A DNA stretch of 64,000 nucleotides from positions 62,001-126,000 of the forward strand of contig CAILKE010000043.1 in NCBI GenBank assembly GCA_903834765.1, in the 5' to 3' direction. The notes under the pieces were generated by a model. That model did no database searches and was not told the DNA's origin. It saw nothing but the letters and a program-made list of their open reading frames with translations. This DNA is from an uncultured Bacteroidota bacterium. Its GTDB lineage: Bacteria; Bacteroidota; Bacteroidia; B-17B0; Aurantibacillaceae. Below, piece by piece: positions 1 to 9,039 of this stretch. Every line of letters begins with the position of its first letter. Position 1 is the stretch's first letter. Both the position numbers and the translations under genes were made by a program.

Positions 1-753
1 TGCACCTTTAACAGGCACGGGCACTCCCCAATCTAAATCACGTGTCATGGAACGAGGCTGTAAACCGTCGCCACTATCTAACCAACTTTTGCATTGTCCG
101 TATACGTTATTCTTCCAATCGGTATGTTGGTCTAAGTAAGCTTGTATTTTAGGTTGTAATTTATCTAAAGGCAAAAACCAATTTTTAGTTTCTTTTAAAA
201 TAGGCTTACTTCCGCTTAATGTTGATTTTGGATCAATAAGATCTGTTGGATTTAATGTACTTCCGCATTTTTCGCACTGATCGCCATAAGCATTAGGATT
301 GGTGCATTTAGGGCAGGTTCCCACAATATAACGATCGGCAAGGAATTGTTTTGCTTCATCATCATAATATTGTTCGGTTACTTGCTCGGTAAAAACACCC
401 TTATCATATAATACGGTAAAAAAATCAGAAGCTGTTTGATGGTGAATTTTACTGGATGTTCGAGAGTACACATCAAAAGAAATTCCAAACTCTTTGAAAG
501 AGTCTCCCATCATTTTATGGTATTTATCTACCACATCTTGTGGGGTAATACCTTCTTTTTTTGCTTTAATCGTAATAGGAACGCCGTGCTCATCGCTTCC
601 GCAGATAAACAAAACATCTTCGCCTTTGCTTCGTTTGTATCTCACAAATATATCAGATGGTAAATAACAGCCCGCTAAATGACCAATATGAACTGGTCCA
701 TTAGCATAAGGCAATGCAGAAGTAACAAGTGTGCGTTTATAAGTTTGAGCCAT
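1..753 (-). CDS. metG: Methionyl-tRNA synthetase, N-terminal 251 residues (runs off the window)
   Basis: This cytosolic enzyme charges tRNA-Met with methionine. The reading frame begins at ATG 753-751 and is still open at base 1, so only the N-terminal 251 residues are present. The class I signature HIGH is at residues 22-25, in the context [11 protein letters not shown] four-cysteine zinc knuckle (CPKC then CEKC) follows around residues 145-165, and the [10 protein letters not shown] stretch typical of bacterial MetRS lies near the window edge. The KMSKS loop and anticodon-binding domain would lie outside. It is transcribed divergently from the NUMOD4-like gene. The assignment is secure; only completeness is unknown. 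Confidence 0.96.
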   Translation of the reverse strand, partial: MAQTYKRTLVTSALPYANGPVHIGHLAGCYLPSDIFVRYKRSKGEDVLFICGSDEHGVPITIKAKKEGITPQDVVDKYHKMMGDSFKEFGISFDVYSRTSSKIHHQTASDFFTVLYDKGVFTEQVTEQYYDDEAKQFLADRYIVGTCPKCTNPNAYGDQCEKCGSTLNPTDLIDPKSTLSGSKPILKETKNWFLPLDKLQPKIQAYLDQHTDWKNNVYGQCKSWLDSGDGLQPRSMTRDLDWGVPVPVKGA

Positions 754-790
754 ACTATTTTAAGAGTAGAAAAATTGCTGTAAAATTGTG

Positions 791-798
791 TAAAGATA
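791..798 (-). promoter_or_regulatory. Putative -7 box (TATCTTTA) of metG
   Basis: On the minus strand the sequence TATCTTTA resembles the Bacteroidota -7 element TAnnTTTG and lies 37 nt upstream of the metG ATG. No convincing -33 TTTG was identified, so this is a pattern match only. Confidence 0.3.
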
Positions 799-828
799 AC
801 ATTTAACATTAATACAAAAACGTAAAAA

Positions 829-1608
829 ATGGCATCAATTGATAAAGAGATTTGGAAGCAAATTCCATATTTAAGGGGAGTAACAGAAAAAAATTATGCG
901 GTATCTAACAAAGGAAGAATTGCCTCTTATCTTTTTAACATCAAAGATTTGACCGTTTTAAAACCACTATTGTATGATGGGATGTTTCGTTTTAATATTC
1001 GCTATAAAGGAAAGATTATTGGTTTGTTTCCTGCTGTAGCTGTGGCAACGGTTTTTATCAAAAAACCAAATTCAAAATGCATTAAAATTATTCATTTGAA
1101 TTATGATAAAACGAATAATGCGATTTCTAATTTAAAATGGGTTACGAGCGAAGAATATTTTACACACAGAGCAAAAAACAAACATTCTACAGCTGCTTTA
1201 TTAGCAAAGGTTGCGTTAAAAAATATGTCTAAAAAGCTGGATGAGAAAAAAGTTATTCAATTAAAAAAAGAAATTTGGAATCCTAAACGTAAAGTATCGC
1301 TTAAGCAATTGGCTTACAAATACGGAATTGCAGAAATGAATTTATACCGTATTAAATCAGGTGTGTTTTGGTATCACATCCGCGTTGAGGGAGAGCCATT
1401 GCACGATTCATATAAGTTATATTTGAAAAATTTGGAATTGTATAACAAACAATTAGCAAAAGATGAAGCGCAAAAAGCCAAACAATTAGCAGATAAAAAA
1501 GCTAAAAGACAAAAATCCGAAGAACGCAGAAAGCGCTTGGCGGCTGATAAAAAAGCAAGACAATTAGCGAGTGTCAAACGCAAAAAGCAATTGAGCGAAT
1601 TGCAATAG
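829..1608 (+). CDS. NUMOD4/HNH-like DNA-binding protein with a Lys-rich tail
   Basis: This is a 259-residue protein. Residues 8-36 (WKQIPYLRGV then YAVSNKGRIASY) match the NUMOD4 motif found next to HNH domains in homing-type endonucleases. Residues about 84-106 (IIHLNYDKTNNAISNLKWVT) look like a degenerate HNH motif in which the usual second histidine is replaced, so nuclease activity is doubtful. Residues about 137-172 (LKQLAYKYGIAEMNLYRI) resemble a helix-turn-helix. The last 60 residues are a Lys/Arg/Ala coiled region. The frame stops at TAG 1606-1608, but a neighbouring frame continues the same Lys-rich composition to 1733, suggesting a frameshift (see separate entry). Function is unknown; it may bind DNA. 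Confidence 0.75.
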   Translation: MASIDKEIWKQIPYLRGVTEKNYAVSNKGRIASYLFNIKDLTVLKPLLYDGMFRFNIRYKGKIIGLFPAVAVATVFIKKPNSKCIKIIHLNYDKTNNAISNLKWVTSEEYFTHRAKNKHSTAALLAKVALKNMSKKLDEKKVIQLKKEIWNPKRKVSLKQLAYKYGIAEMNLYRIKSGVFWYHIRVEGEPLHDSYKLYLKNLELYNKQLAKDEAQKAKQLADKKAKRQKSEERRKRLAADKKARQLASVKRKKQLSELQ

Positions 1609-1733
1609 AAAAAAGAAAAAAACAAAGAGCTAAATTAGCTGAGAACCGTTTAGCAGAAAAGGCTAAGAAAAAAGCTTCACGACCAAGCGCGACTAAAAAA
1701 ATTAAAAAGAAGAATAAGAAGAAGTTAAAATAA
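1587..1733 (+). other. Out-of-frame continuation of the Lys-rich C-terminus of the NUMOD4-like gene
   Basis: Starting at base 1587, the -1 frame relative to the upstream gene reads 48 codons without a stop, up to TAA 1731-1733. Its composition is the same as the preceding tail (Lys, Arg, Ala; for example AKLAENRLAEKAKKKA). The likely crossover is the A-run CGC AAA AAG at 1579-1587. This could be a real inactivating indel, a sequencing error in a homopolymer, or translational slippage on AAA AAG. The coding-like composition is seen directly; the cause is inferred. Confidence 0.6.
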
Positions 1734-1772
1734 TTAGATAATCTAAACAATAAAATCTGTTAATCCTCCATT

Positions 1773-2666
1773 ATGCAAATACCCGCCTATTTAAAAAAAG
1801 GAGATACGGTAGCAATTATTGCTACAGCGCGCAAAATAAGCGAAGAGGAAATAAAACCCGCTATTGCTTTTTTAGAAAGCTATGGATTGAACGTGATATG
1901 TGGGGCGCATTTGTATAAAACTGATAATCAGTTTGCGGGTACGGATGATCAACGTGCTTCCGATCTGCAATGGGCTTTAGATAATAAAGAGATCAAAGCA
2001 ATTATCATAGCACGAGGAGGATATGGAACAGTAAGGCTTTTGGAGCATATTGATTTTAATGAGTTTAAAAAGCATCCAAAGTGGTTAGTAGGTTATAGTG
2101 ATGTCACGGTTTTGCATAGCGCAATTCATCATTTAGGCATTGCTTCTCTTCACGCAACTATGCCATTAAATTTTTCTAAAAACAAAGAAGCTACAAAAAG
2201 CTTGGTGGATGCGCTATTTGGAACACACGAACAAATTGATTTAGAAGCTCATTTTTTTAATAAAGCAGGAAAAGCAACCGGCGAATTAGTGGGAGGAAAT
2301 TTATCGTTATTGTTTACCTTATCGGGTACGCCTTATGATATTGACACAACGAACAAGATTTTATTTATAGAAGATCTTGATGAATACTTATATCATATTG
2401 ATCGCATGATGATGCAACTTAAATTATCAGGTAAACTGAAACACTTGTCTGGGCTTGTGATTGGCGGCATGACAGATATGAAAGACAACACTATTCCTTT
2501 CGGAAAAACAGAAGAAGACATTATTTTAGATGCTGTAAAAGAATACAATTATCCCGTATGCTTTGATTTTCCCGCAGGACATATTGATAGAAATTTAGCG
2601 TTGTATTTTGGACGAACCGTTGAATTAAATGTAAAGTCACAAAACGTTAGTTTAAAGTTTTTATAA
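1773..2666 (+). CDS. ldcA: LD-carboxypeptidase (peptidase family S66)
   Basis: This cytoplasmic enzyme removes the terminal D-alanine from the murein tetrapeptide during peptidoglycan recycling. The 297-residue length is normal for the family. The nucleophile motif GYSD places the catalytic serine at residue 109. The other two triad members fit Glu200 (in LFIEDLDE) and His270 (in PAGHIDRN). The conserved ARGGYG loop is at residues 80-85. There is no signal peptide, in line with a cytosolic role. It ends 3 bp before the end of the convergent CoaD-like gene. Confidence is high. Confidence 0.92.
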   Translation: MQIPAYLKKGDTVAIIATARKISEEEIKPAIAFLESYGLNVICGAHLYKTDNQFAGTDDQRASDLQWALDNKEIKAIIIARGGYGTVRLLEHIDFNEFKKHPKWLVGYSDVTVLHSAIHHLGIASLHATMPLNFSKNKEATKSLVDALFGTHEQIDLEAHFFNKAGKATGELVGGNLSLLFTLSGTPYDIDTTNKILFIEDLDEYLYHIDRMMMQLKLSGKLKHLSGLVIGGMTDMKDNTIPFGKTEEDIILDAVKEYNYPVCFDFPAGHIDRNLALYFGRTVELNVKSQNVSLKFL

Positions 2667-2668
2667 GA

Positions 2669-3274
2669 TTAATCCAATAAATAGATTTGATGCTTATTAA
2701 ACTTCTCAAGCGTTCTGATACCTGAAGAACTGATGTGTTCAAACTCTTTATCACAAAAAATATTGATGATATTAATATCAGGTTTTAACTCTTGTATATA
2801 ACGGTATTGATTTTGTTCGTACTGAAAATCGGTAGAGTTTCTTAAACCACGTATTACCGTTACATCATAGTGTAATGATTCTACATAATCAGTTACTAGA
2901 CCGTTATATTCAGCTTGTTGTCTATTTGCAATGGTTTTGGGCACACTCCAAGACCGCTCCGTTTTGTCAGGATTTTTCCCAAATGCAATAATTACCTTAT
3001 CAAATAAGCGTTCTGCTTTTTGTAAGACATTGTAATGCCCTTTGTGAAAAGGATTAAAACTTCCAGCAAACACGCCAATTTTTGGCTTGTTCGTTTTCAT
3101 AAAATCATATAGGGCTTTACTGTTTGGATTTGACAACTGTTTTTCAAGAAAATCCAAGCGTTGTTTTTTGTAATCTAGAAAATCAATCTGTTGATGCAAT
3201 GCAAATTCTTTTCGCTCTAACTCGAATAGTTCGGCGAAAGAAGCGTTAGGGGTTATAGTTGAAAATTGTATCAT
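2669..3274 (-). CDS. coaD: Phosphopantetheine adenylyltransferase-like protein with an N-terminal extension
   Basis: The family makes dephospho-CoA from ATP and 4'-phosphopantetheine. The nucleotidyltransferase core starts at about residue 65 with VFAGSFNPFHKGHY (GxFxPxxxGH type). It continues with VIRGLRNSTDFQYE and HISSSGIR, which are CoaD signatures (RGLR..DFxYE, SSS). Usual CoaD is about 160 residues. Here about 58 residues precede an internal Met59 (MKTNKPKIGVF) that could be the true start, at base 3100. The extension is charged and helix-like with no recognised domain. It is one of three GxFxPxHxGH nucleotidyltransferases in the window, besides nadD and rfaE2. Confidence 0.82.
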   Translation of the reverse strand: MIQFSTITPNASFAELFELERKEFALHQQIDFLDYKKQRLDFLEKQLSNPNSKALYDFMKTNKPKIGVFAGSFNPFHKGHYNVLQKAERLFDKVIIAFGKNPDKTERSWSVPKTIANRQQAEYNGLVTDYVESLHYDVTVIRGLRNSTDFQYEQNQYRYIQELKPDINIINIFCDKEFEHISSSGIRTLEKFNKHQIYLLD

Positions 3275-3285
3275 ATTTAATGGTC

Positions 3286-3314
3286 CCGCAGATTTCGCTG
3301 ATGTCCGCAGATTT
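3286..3314. repeat. Two-unit CCGCAGATTT repeat
   Basis: The 10-mer CCGCAGATTT occurs at 3286-3295 and 3305-3314, with a 19-bp period and CGCTGATG between. It lies between two minus-strand genes. The motif resembles short interspersed repeats common in Bacteroidota intergenic DNA; this is from memory and was not checked. Confidence 0.5.
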
Positions 3315-3339
3315 TTTTATAAATTATTTACTTTTCTAT

Positions 3340-3386
3340 AAAAGCCACACCTGTCAGGTTTTTAAAACCTGATAGGTGTGGCTTTT
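3340..3386. terminator. 47-bp near-perfect palindrome, probable terminator or interspersed repeat
   Basis: The left arm AAAAGCCACACCTGTCAGG and the right arm CCTGATAGGTGTGGCTTTT pair with a single G-T type mismatch, around the centre TTTTTAAAA. It sits 4 bp beyond the stop codon of the minus-strand M16 protease gene and ends in a T/A tract, so it could terminate transcription in either direction. The core (acctgtcaggt) also looks like a repeat widespread in Bacteroidota. Confidence 0.7.
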
Positions 3387-3390
3387 AGTT

Positions 3391-4629
3391 CTACTTTTTC
3401 TTTAAATAAAATAATGTACTACAATTTGTTTTTTGTAAAATCTTGATTGCTTGTTCCTGTACCTGTTTAGCAGTTACTTTTTGATAATTTTCTATTTCTA
3501 AATTAATTAAATTGGCATCACCCAAAAGCTCAGATATGGCAAGGTTTGTAGCTTTATTCAACACATCGGTCTCGCTATACGTTACAGTAGATTCTACTTT
3601 GTTTTTACATTTTTGCAATTCGGCATCATTAACTAATTCGTTTTGCATTTTTGCAATTTCTGCGTCAATGCCCACTTCTGCATCTTCAATGGAAACGTTA
3701 TCATTTACTTTGCCTGAAATCACAAATAAACCTTTATCGAAATCACCCATTACATAAGCGTGTATATCAGAAAATAACTGCTTGTCTTTTATTAAATTTT
3801 TATATAATCGAGATGAATTTCCGCGTGATAACAAATCAGATAAAATATCAACAGTGTGGTATTCCGCATCAGTTCTGGCACACATGCGATAAGCTCGGTA
3901 TATTGAATTGATTGGTATATCACGTTCTACTGTTAAACTTCTGTATTCTGTTTGAGGCGGCTCAACAGGTAAGTTACGTTTAGGTTTAACACCAGCATCG
4001 ATTGGTTCAAACCATTTTTCTGCTAATTGTTTTACTTGATCAAATTCTACATCACCCGCAACTACTAATACGGCGTTACTTGGATTATAATGCTCCTTAA
4101 AAAAAGCTTTTACATCAGCCATGCTAGCATCTTCTATGTGTTTGATTTCTTTACCAATAGTAGCCCATTTATAAGGATGCACTTTGTAAATTAAAGGACG
4201 TAACAATAACCACACGTCGCCATAAGGCTGATTCAAATAACGTTGTTTAAATTCTTCGATAACCACACTACGCTGCACTTCTAAGCTTTTCGAATCAAAA
4301 GCTAGACTCAACATCCGATCGCTTTCTAACCAAAAAGCAGTTTCTATATTTTCTTTAGGAACGGTGCAGTAATAATTAGTGATATCATTTGTTGTAAAGG
4401 CATTGTTTTCGCCCCCCACCATTTGTAAAGGTTCGTCGTAATTAGGAATATTGACGCTTCCACCAAACATTAAATGCTCGAATAAATGCGCAAATCCTGT
4501 TTTGTTCTCGTCTTCATCACGCGCACCAACGTCGTAAATAATATTTAAACAAGCCATTGGCGTGCTTTTATCTTGGTGAACGATAACTGTTAAATTATTT
4601 TTAAGTTTATATTTTTCGAATTGAATCAT
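3391..4629 (-). CDS. M16 family zinc metallopeptidase (insulinase-like)
   Basis: This is a 412-residue processing-peptidase-type protease. The inverted zinc motif HXXEH is present as HLFEH at residues 48-52, and the downstream acidic ligand is probably in VVIEEFKQR at about residue 128. The second M16 domain covers the C-terminal half, with the usual Arg/Tyr-rich elements around SIYRAYRM. There is no signal peptide at the N-terminus (MIQFEKYKL), so it is likely cytoplasmic, or a periplasmic type lacking a visible leader. It is a single M16A/M16C core rather than the long pitrilysin form. Its natural substrate is unknown. Confidence 0.9.
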   Translation of the reverse strand: MIQFEKYKLKNNLTVIVHQDKSTPMACLNIIYDVGARDEDENKTGFAHLFEHLMFGGSVNIPNYDEPLQMVGGENNAFTTNDITNYYCTVPKENIETAFWLESDRMLSLAFDSKSLEVQRSVVIEEFKQRYLNQPYGDVWLLLRPLIYKVHPYKWATIGKEIKHIEDASMADVKAFFKEHYNPSNAVLVVAGDVEFDQVKQLAEKWFEPIDAGVKPKRNLPVEPPQTEYRSLTVERDIPINSIYRAYRMCARTDAEYHTVDILSDLLSRGNSSRLYKNLIKDKQLFSDIHAYVMGDFDKGLFVISGKVNDNVSIEDAEVGIDAEIAKMQNELVNDAELQKCKNKVESTVTYSETDVLNKATNLAISELLGDANLINLEIENYQKVTAKQVQEQAIKILQKTNCSTLFYLKKK

Positions 4630-4659
4630 ATTAAGTAGTAGAGTGCTAAAAATTAAGTT

Positions 4660-4667
4660 TAAAGATA
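4660..4667 (-). promoter_or_regulatory. Putative -7 box (TATCTTTA) of the M16 protease gene
   Basis: TATCTTTA on the minus strand matches TAnnTTTA and lies about 30 nt upstream of the ATG at 4629. It is the same octamer as in front of metG. Confidence 0.3.
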
Positions 4668-4739
4668 CTAAAAAGGCTTTAATACAAGAACCTTTATATG
4701 TCTATGTGGTTAAAATAGCTTACTTTTAAATTGAATTTT

Positions 4740-5084
4740 ATGGATCTGTTAGATAGAATAAAACATTACGAATATTTGCACATTGTCTTTTGGTTAATTA
4801 AAGACAGTTGTTGGATGTTGACGTTTAGAACGTTAGGAACAATTATGATTATTCCAACTATTGGATTAGCTATTCTTATTGTCTATCACACGCGAAAATC
4901 AAAAGAATTGTATATTAATCTGTCTATTTTATGTTGGATTACAGCCAATAGTTTATGGATGGTGGTTGAATTTTTTAATCATTTAGAATATAAATATTGG
5001 GCTTCTATCCCCTTTGGTTTAGGATTTGTCTTCGTAAGCATTTTTTATTATAAAACGTTGACAAAGAAAAATAGGTTTGTATAA
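4740..5084 (+). CDS. Small conserved membrane protein of unknown function
   Basis: This is 114 residues from the ATG at 4740. A TTG nine bases upstream would add three residues but is a poorer start. Three to four hydrophobic helices are visible: about 28-50 (TLGTIMIIPTIGLAILIVYH), 58-80 (ILCWITANSLWMVVEFF) and 88-105 (IPFGLGFVFVSIFYYK). The FWLIKDSCWML and ANSLWM motifs resemble a small membrane family I associate with Bacteroidota. No catalytic motif is seen. It lies alone, divergent from the M16 protease and upstream of icmF. Confidence 0.7.
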   Translation: MDLLDRIKHYEYLHIVFWLIKDSCWMLTFRTLGTIMIIPTIGLAILIVYHTRKSKELYINLSILCWITANSLWMVVEFFNHLEYKYWASIPFGLGFVFVSIFYYKTLTKKNRFV

Positions 5085-5215
5085 CCATTTGCTATTCTTT
5101 AAGGAATTTCTCGTAGGATAAGGTACCCAAAAAATCCTATTTAAAATCGACTAAATTCTTATCTAAAACAGGAAAAACTATTATATTAGACACTTCATTT
5201 TTAAATTATTTTCCT

Positions 5216-8200
5216 ATGGAAACTACACCATACCAATCAAAACATAAAATTCGAATTGTAACTGCGGCTGCTTTATTCGATGGGCATGATGCCGCTATCA
5301 ATATCATGCGTCGTATCATTCAATCGAGTGGGGCAGAGGTGATTCATTTAGGACACGATAGAAGCGCTCAAGAAGTTGTAAATTGTGCCATACAGGAAGA
5401 TGCGAATGCGATTGCGGTAACGAGTTACCAAGGCGGACATGTAGAGTATTTTAAATACATGTATGATTTGTTGAAAGAAAAAGGTTGTGAGCACATTAAG
5501 TTATTTGGTGGCGGTGGCGGTGTTATTCTTCCAACTGAAATTGAAGAGTTACATCAATTCGGTATCACAAAAATATATTCGCCAGATGACGGACGTTCTT
5601 TGGGTTTACAAGGTATGATCAATGATTTGTTACGTCAATGTGATTATGCAACAGGTACAAATATTAAAGATGATGCAGCTAAAATTGCTGATAGAGATTA
5701 TAAATCGATTGCTCGTATTATTTCAGCAGCTGAAAATTTCAACGAAGAAAACATAAGCTTGTTAAATGAATTAAAAGCAAAAGCTGAAAAATCGGCAACA
5801 CCGGTGCTTGGCATTACAGGCACTGGAGGTTCAGGAAAATCAAGCTTGGTGGATGAATTGGTTCGTCGTTTTTTAGTGGATTTTGCCGATAAAAAAATTG
5901 CAATTATTTCTGTTGACCCTTCTAAGCGCAAAACAGGTGGTGCCTTATTAGGAGATCGTATTCGTATGAATGCCATCAAGAATGATCGAGTGTATATGCG
6001 TTCATTGGCTACTCGTCAAAGTAATTTAGCGTTAAGTAAATATGTGCAAGATGCAGTTAATATTTGTAAAGCTGCAAATTTCGATTTGATCATTTTAGAA
6101 ACTTCAGGAATTGGTCAATCAGACACAGAAATTATCGAACACTCTAATATGAGTTTATATGTGATGACACCCGAATATGGTGCTGCCACTCAGTTAGAGA
6201 AAATTGATATGTTGGATTTTGCTGACATTATTGCTTTAAATAAATTTGATAAACGTGGGGCTTTAGATGCGATACGTGATGTTAAAAAACAATACAAACG
6301 CAATCACAACTTATGGGAAATTGCCGATGAAGATATTCCGGTATTCGGAACAATCGCTTCACAATTTAACGATCCAGGGATGAACCGTTTGTATAAAGCG
6401 GTGATGAATAAAATGGTTGAGAAAACAGGGAATGTTGCTTTAGCATCTCAGTTTTTTATCACAGAAGAAATGAGCGAAAAAATTTACATCATTCCTCCTG
6501 CTAAAACACGTTACTTATCGGAGATCTCTGAAAACAACCGTAATTACGATAAGCGCGCGAATCAACAAAGTGAAGTGGCTCAAAAATTATATGGTATTCA
6601 AAAAACCATCGAAACGATTTCTGAATCGAAGATGGAAGATAAAGACCGTTTAATTAAAGGATTACATGAAGCGTTTGAAAAAACAAAATTAGATTTAGAT
6701 CCTCGTAATTTATTGGTAATTGAGGGATGGGAAGCAAAGAAAAAATTATTTAGCAACGAATTTTATGAATTCAAAGTGCGTGATAAAGTGTTAAAAATCG
6801 CGACACATTACGAATCTTTATCGCATTCTCAAATACCAAAAATTGCTTCTCCAAAATACTCTTCTTGGGGCGACATTTTAAAATGGAACTTGCAAGAAAA
6901 CTTCCCTGGCGACTTCCCTTATACTGCTGGTATTTACCCATTCAAACGCGAAGGAGAAGACCCAACGCGTATGTTTGCCGGTGAAGGTGGGCCGGAAAGA
7001 ACTAACAAACGTTTCCATTATGTAAGTAAAGGTTTGCCAGCGGCTCGTTTAAGCACTGCCTTTGACAGCGTAACTCTGTATGGTAACGATCCTGATTACC
7101 GTCCGGATATTTATGGTAAGGTTGGAAATAGTGGCGTAAGCATTTGTTGTTTAGATGATGCAAAAAAATTATATTCTGGCTTTAATTTAGCAGATCCAAA
7201 AACATCGGTGTCAATGACCATCAATGGCCCAGCGCCAACGATAGCGGCATTTTTCATGAATGCGGCGATTGATCAACAATGCGAATTATACATTAAGGAA
7301 CACAACTTAGAAAAAGAAGTAGATGCAAAAATTACGGCTATTTATAAAGCGAAGGGAACTATTCGTCCAACTTACCAAGGCGACTTACCTGAAGGCAACA
7401 ATGGCTTAGGCTTACTATTATTAGGCGTTACGGGCGACATGGTTTTACCAAAAGACGTATACGAAAAAGTAAAAGCGACTACGTTATCACAAGTTCGTGG
7501 TACGGTACAAGCCGATATTTTGAAAGAAGATCAGGCGCAAAACACTTGTATTTTCAGCACAGAATTTAGTTTACGTGTGATGGGTGATGTTCAACAATAT
7601 TTCATTGACCAAAAAGTACGTAATTTTTATTCAGTTTCTATCAGTGGTTATCACATTGCGGAAGCAGGTGCTAATCCTATCTCTCAGCTTGCCTTTACCT
7701 TAGCTAACGGTTTCACCTTTGTTGAATATTATTTAAGCAGAGGAATGCATATTGATGATTTTGCGCCTAACTTATCATTCTTCTTTAGTAACGGGATTGA
7801 TCCGGAATATTCTGTGATTGGCCGTGTGAGTCGTCGTATTTGGGCTAAAGCCATGAAGCTACGTTACGGTGGAAACGAAAGAAGTCAGATGTTGAAATAC
7901 CATATTCAAACATCTGGTCGTTCGTTACACGCGCAGGAAATTGATTTTAATGATATTCGTACAACCTTGCAAGCATTATATGCGATTTACGATAACTGTA
8001 ATTCATTACACACCAATGCATATGATGAAGCGATTACAACGCCAACTGAAGAATCAGTTCGTAGAGCAATGGCTATACAGTTAATCATTAACCGTGAATT
8101 AGGTTTAGCAAAAAATGAAAATCCTTTACAAGGTTCTTTCATTATAGAAGAGTTAACCGACCTTGTAGAAGAAGCAGTATTAAAAGAGTTCGATAAAATC

Positions 8201-8596
8201 TCTGAAAGAGGGGGTGTGTTAGGCGCTATGGAAACTATGTATCAACGCGGACAAATACAAGAAGAAAGTTTGTATTACGAAACATTGAAGCATACAGGCG
8301 AATACCCTATCATCGGTGTTAACACCTTCTTATCAAGTAAAGGCAGCCCTACAATCATTCCTAAAGAAGTGATTCGTTCCACACCTGAAGAAAAGGAATA
8401 TCAAATTACAATGTTAGCAGAATTACATAAATCACATGCGGATAAGCAAGCCGAGATAATTAAACAATTGCAACACGCTGCGATACAAAACAAAAATATT
8501 TTTGCCGAATTAATGGATGCTGTTAAATACATGTCATTAGGGCAAATTACACGCGCCTTATTTGAAGTAGGCGGGCAGTATAGAAGGAATATGTAA
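5216..8596 (+). CDS. icmF: Fused isobutyryl-CoA mutase (IcmF-type cobalamin enzyme)
   Basis: This enzyme interconverts isobutyryl-CoA and n-butyryl-CoA (and related branched acyl-CoAs) using adenosylcobalamin. The 1126-residue chain shows the IcmF order. A B12-binding domain comes first (residues about 10-145, with DGHD placing the cobalt ligand at His24). A MeaB-type G-protein chaperone follows (residues about 195-470, with P-loop [13 protein letters not shown] from residue 199). The mutase TIM-barrel half begins at about residue 560, with [17 protein letters not shown] and [12 protein letters not shown]. The YPFKR context fits IcmF rather than methylmalonyl-CoA mutase. Having its own chaperone domain, it needs no separate meaB. 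The preceding 131 bp show no riboswitch that I can recognise. Confidence 0.95.
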   Translation: METTPYQSKHKIRIVTAAALFDGHDAAINIMRRIIQSSGAEVIHLGHDRSAQEVVNCAIQEDANAIAVTSYQGGHVEYFKYMYDLLKEKGCEHIKLFGGGGGVILPTEIEELHQFGITKIYSPDDGRSLGLQGMINDLLRQCDYATGTNIKDDAAKIADRDYKSIARIISAAENFNEENISLLNELKAKAEKSATPVLGITGTGGSGKSSLVDELVRRFLVDFADKKIAIISVDPSKRKTGGALLGDRIRMNAIKNDRVYMRSLATRQSNLALSKYVQDAVNICKAANFDLIILETSGIGQSDTEIIEHSNMSLYVMTPEYGAATQLEKIDMLDFADIIALNKFDKRGALDAIRDVKKQYKRNHNLWEIADEDIPVFGTIASQFNDPGMNRLYKAVMNKMVEKTGNVALASQFFITEEMSEKIYIIPPAKTRYLSEISENNRNYDKRANQQSEVAQKLYGIQKTIETISESKMEDKDRLIKGLHEAFEKTKLDLDPRNLLVIEGWEAKKKLFSNEFYEFKVRDKVLKIATHYESLSHSQIPKIASPKYSSWGDILKWNLQENFPGDFPYTAGIYPFKREGEDPTRMFAGEGGPERTNKRFHYVSKGLPAARLSTAFDSVTLYGNDPDYRPDIYGKVGNSGVSICCLDDAKKLYSGFNLADPKTSVSMTINGPAPTIAAFFMNAAIDQQCELYIKEHNLEKEVDAKITAIYKAKGTIRPTYQGDLPEGNNGLGLLLLGVTGDMVLPKDVYEKVKATTLSQVRGTVQADILKEDQAQNTCIFSTEFSLRVMGDVQQYFIDQKVRNFYSVSISGYHIAEAGANPISQLAFTLANGFTFVEYYLSRGMHIDDFAPNLSFFFSNGIDPEYSVIGRVSRRIWAKAMKLRYGGNERSQMLKYHIQTSGRSLHAQEIDFNDIRTTLQALYAIYDNCNSLHTNAYDEAITTPTEESVRRAMAIQLIINRELGLAKNENPLQGSFIIEELTDLVEEAVLKEFDKISERGGVLGAMETMYQRGQIQEESLYYETLKHTGEYPIIGVNTFLSSKGSPTIIPKEVIRSTPEEKEYQITMLAELHKSHADKQAEIIKQLQHAAIQNKNIFAELMDAVKYMSLGQITRALFEVGGQYRRNM

Positions 8597-8605
8597 TTTA
8601 CTATG

Positions 8606-8639
8606 CTTATCAGGCTGAGCGGAGTCGAAGCCTGACAAG
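8606..8639. repeat. Stem-loop repeat R1 (core TCGACTCCGCTC on the minus strand)
   Basis: CTTATCAGGCT (8606-8616) pairs with AGCCTGACAAG (8629-8639) with one wobble mismatch, around a 12-nt loop. Read on the minus strand the loop is TCGACTCCGCTC, identical to that of repeat R2 at 9000-9023. It lies 36 bp upstream of the GIY-YIG gene, is inverted relative to R2, and its conserved tail (TGATAA on its own strand) points outward. It may also end the icmF transcript. Confidence 0.85.
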
Positions 8640-8674
8640 AATAATTTAGAAAGATACAAATTGCCCGAAGCAAC

Positions 8675-9037
8675 ATGAGAATATTAAATTACTTTGTTTA
8701 TATAGTTAAGTGCATTGATAAATCATATTACACAGGCATCACAAATAGTATTGAAAGAAGAGTTTACGAACATAATACATTAATTGACGATACAACTTAC
8801 ACATATGACAAAAGACCAGTAACACTTGTTTTTTATGAAGCGTTTAAAGATGTAAATCAGGCAATTGCTTTTGAAAAGCAGGTAAAAGGGTGGACAAGAA
8901 AAAAGAAGGAAGCTTTGATTGAAAATAATTGGGCTAAAATAAAAGAGTTGGCAAATTGTATTAATTCAACATCACATTTAAATTACATAAAAGAAGGAAC
9001 ACCCTTCGACTCCGCTCAGGGTGACAAAACTCAATAA
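8675..9037 (+). CDS. Small GIY-YIG nuclease-family protein flanked by inverted stem-loop repeats
   Basis: This is a 120-residue single-domain GIY-YIG protein. The two core strands are FVYIVKC (residues 7-13) and YYTGITN (residues 20-26). The catalytic Arg fits SIERRVYEHN and the metal-binding Glu fits IAFEKQVKGW, so all active-site elements appear intact. Small stand-alone proteins of this type (UhbC/YhbQ-like) are common, with uncertain roles. The last 11 residues (TPFDSAQGDKT onward) are encoded by stem-loop repeat R2, meaning the gene runs into a repeat. A mirror copy, R1, lies just upstream. The stop is 2 bp before the next ATG. Nuclease activity is inferred from the family. Confidence 0.9.
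   Translation: MRILNYFVYIVKCIDKSYYTGITNSIERRVYEHNTLIDDTTYTYDKRPVTLVFYEAFKDVNQAIAFEKQVKGWTRKKKEALIENNWAKIKELANCINSTSHLNYIKEGTPFDSAQGDKTQ
9000..9023. repeat. Stem-loop repeat R2 (core TCGACTCCGCTC on the plus strand)
   Basis: CACCCT (9000-9005) pairs with AGGGTG (9018-9023) around the 12-nt loop TCGACTCCGCTC, and TGACAAA follows. The loop is identical to that of R1 in inverted orientation. R2 lies inside the 3' end of the GIY-YIG gene and supplies its C-terminal codons. Confidence 0.85.
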
Positions 9038-9039
9038 AC

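Noticed and set aside
1374-1625. 83-codon minus-strand frame opposite the NUMOD4-like gene
   Set aside because: Its Leu/Phe/Ser-rich composition is the complement of the Lys-rich tail, so it is a shadow frame.
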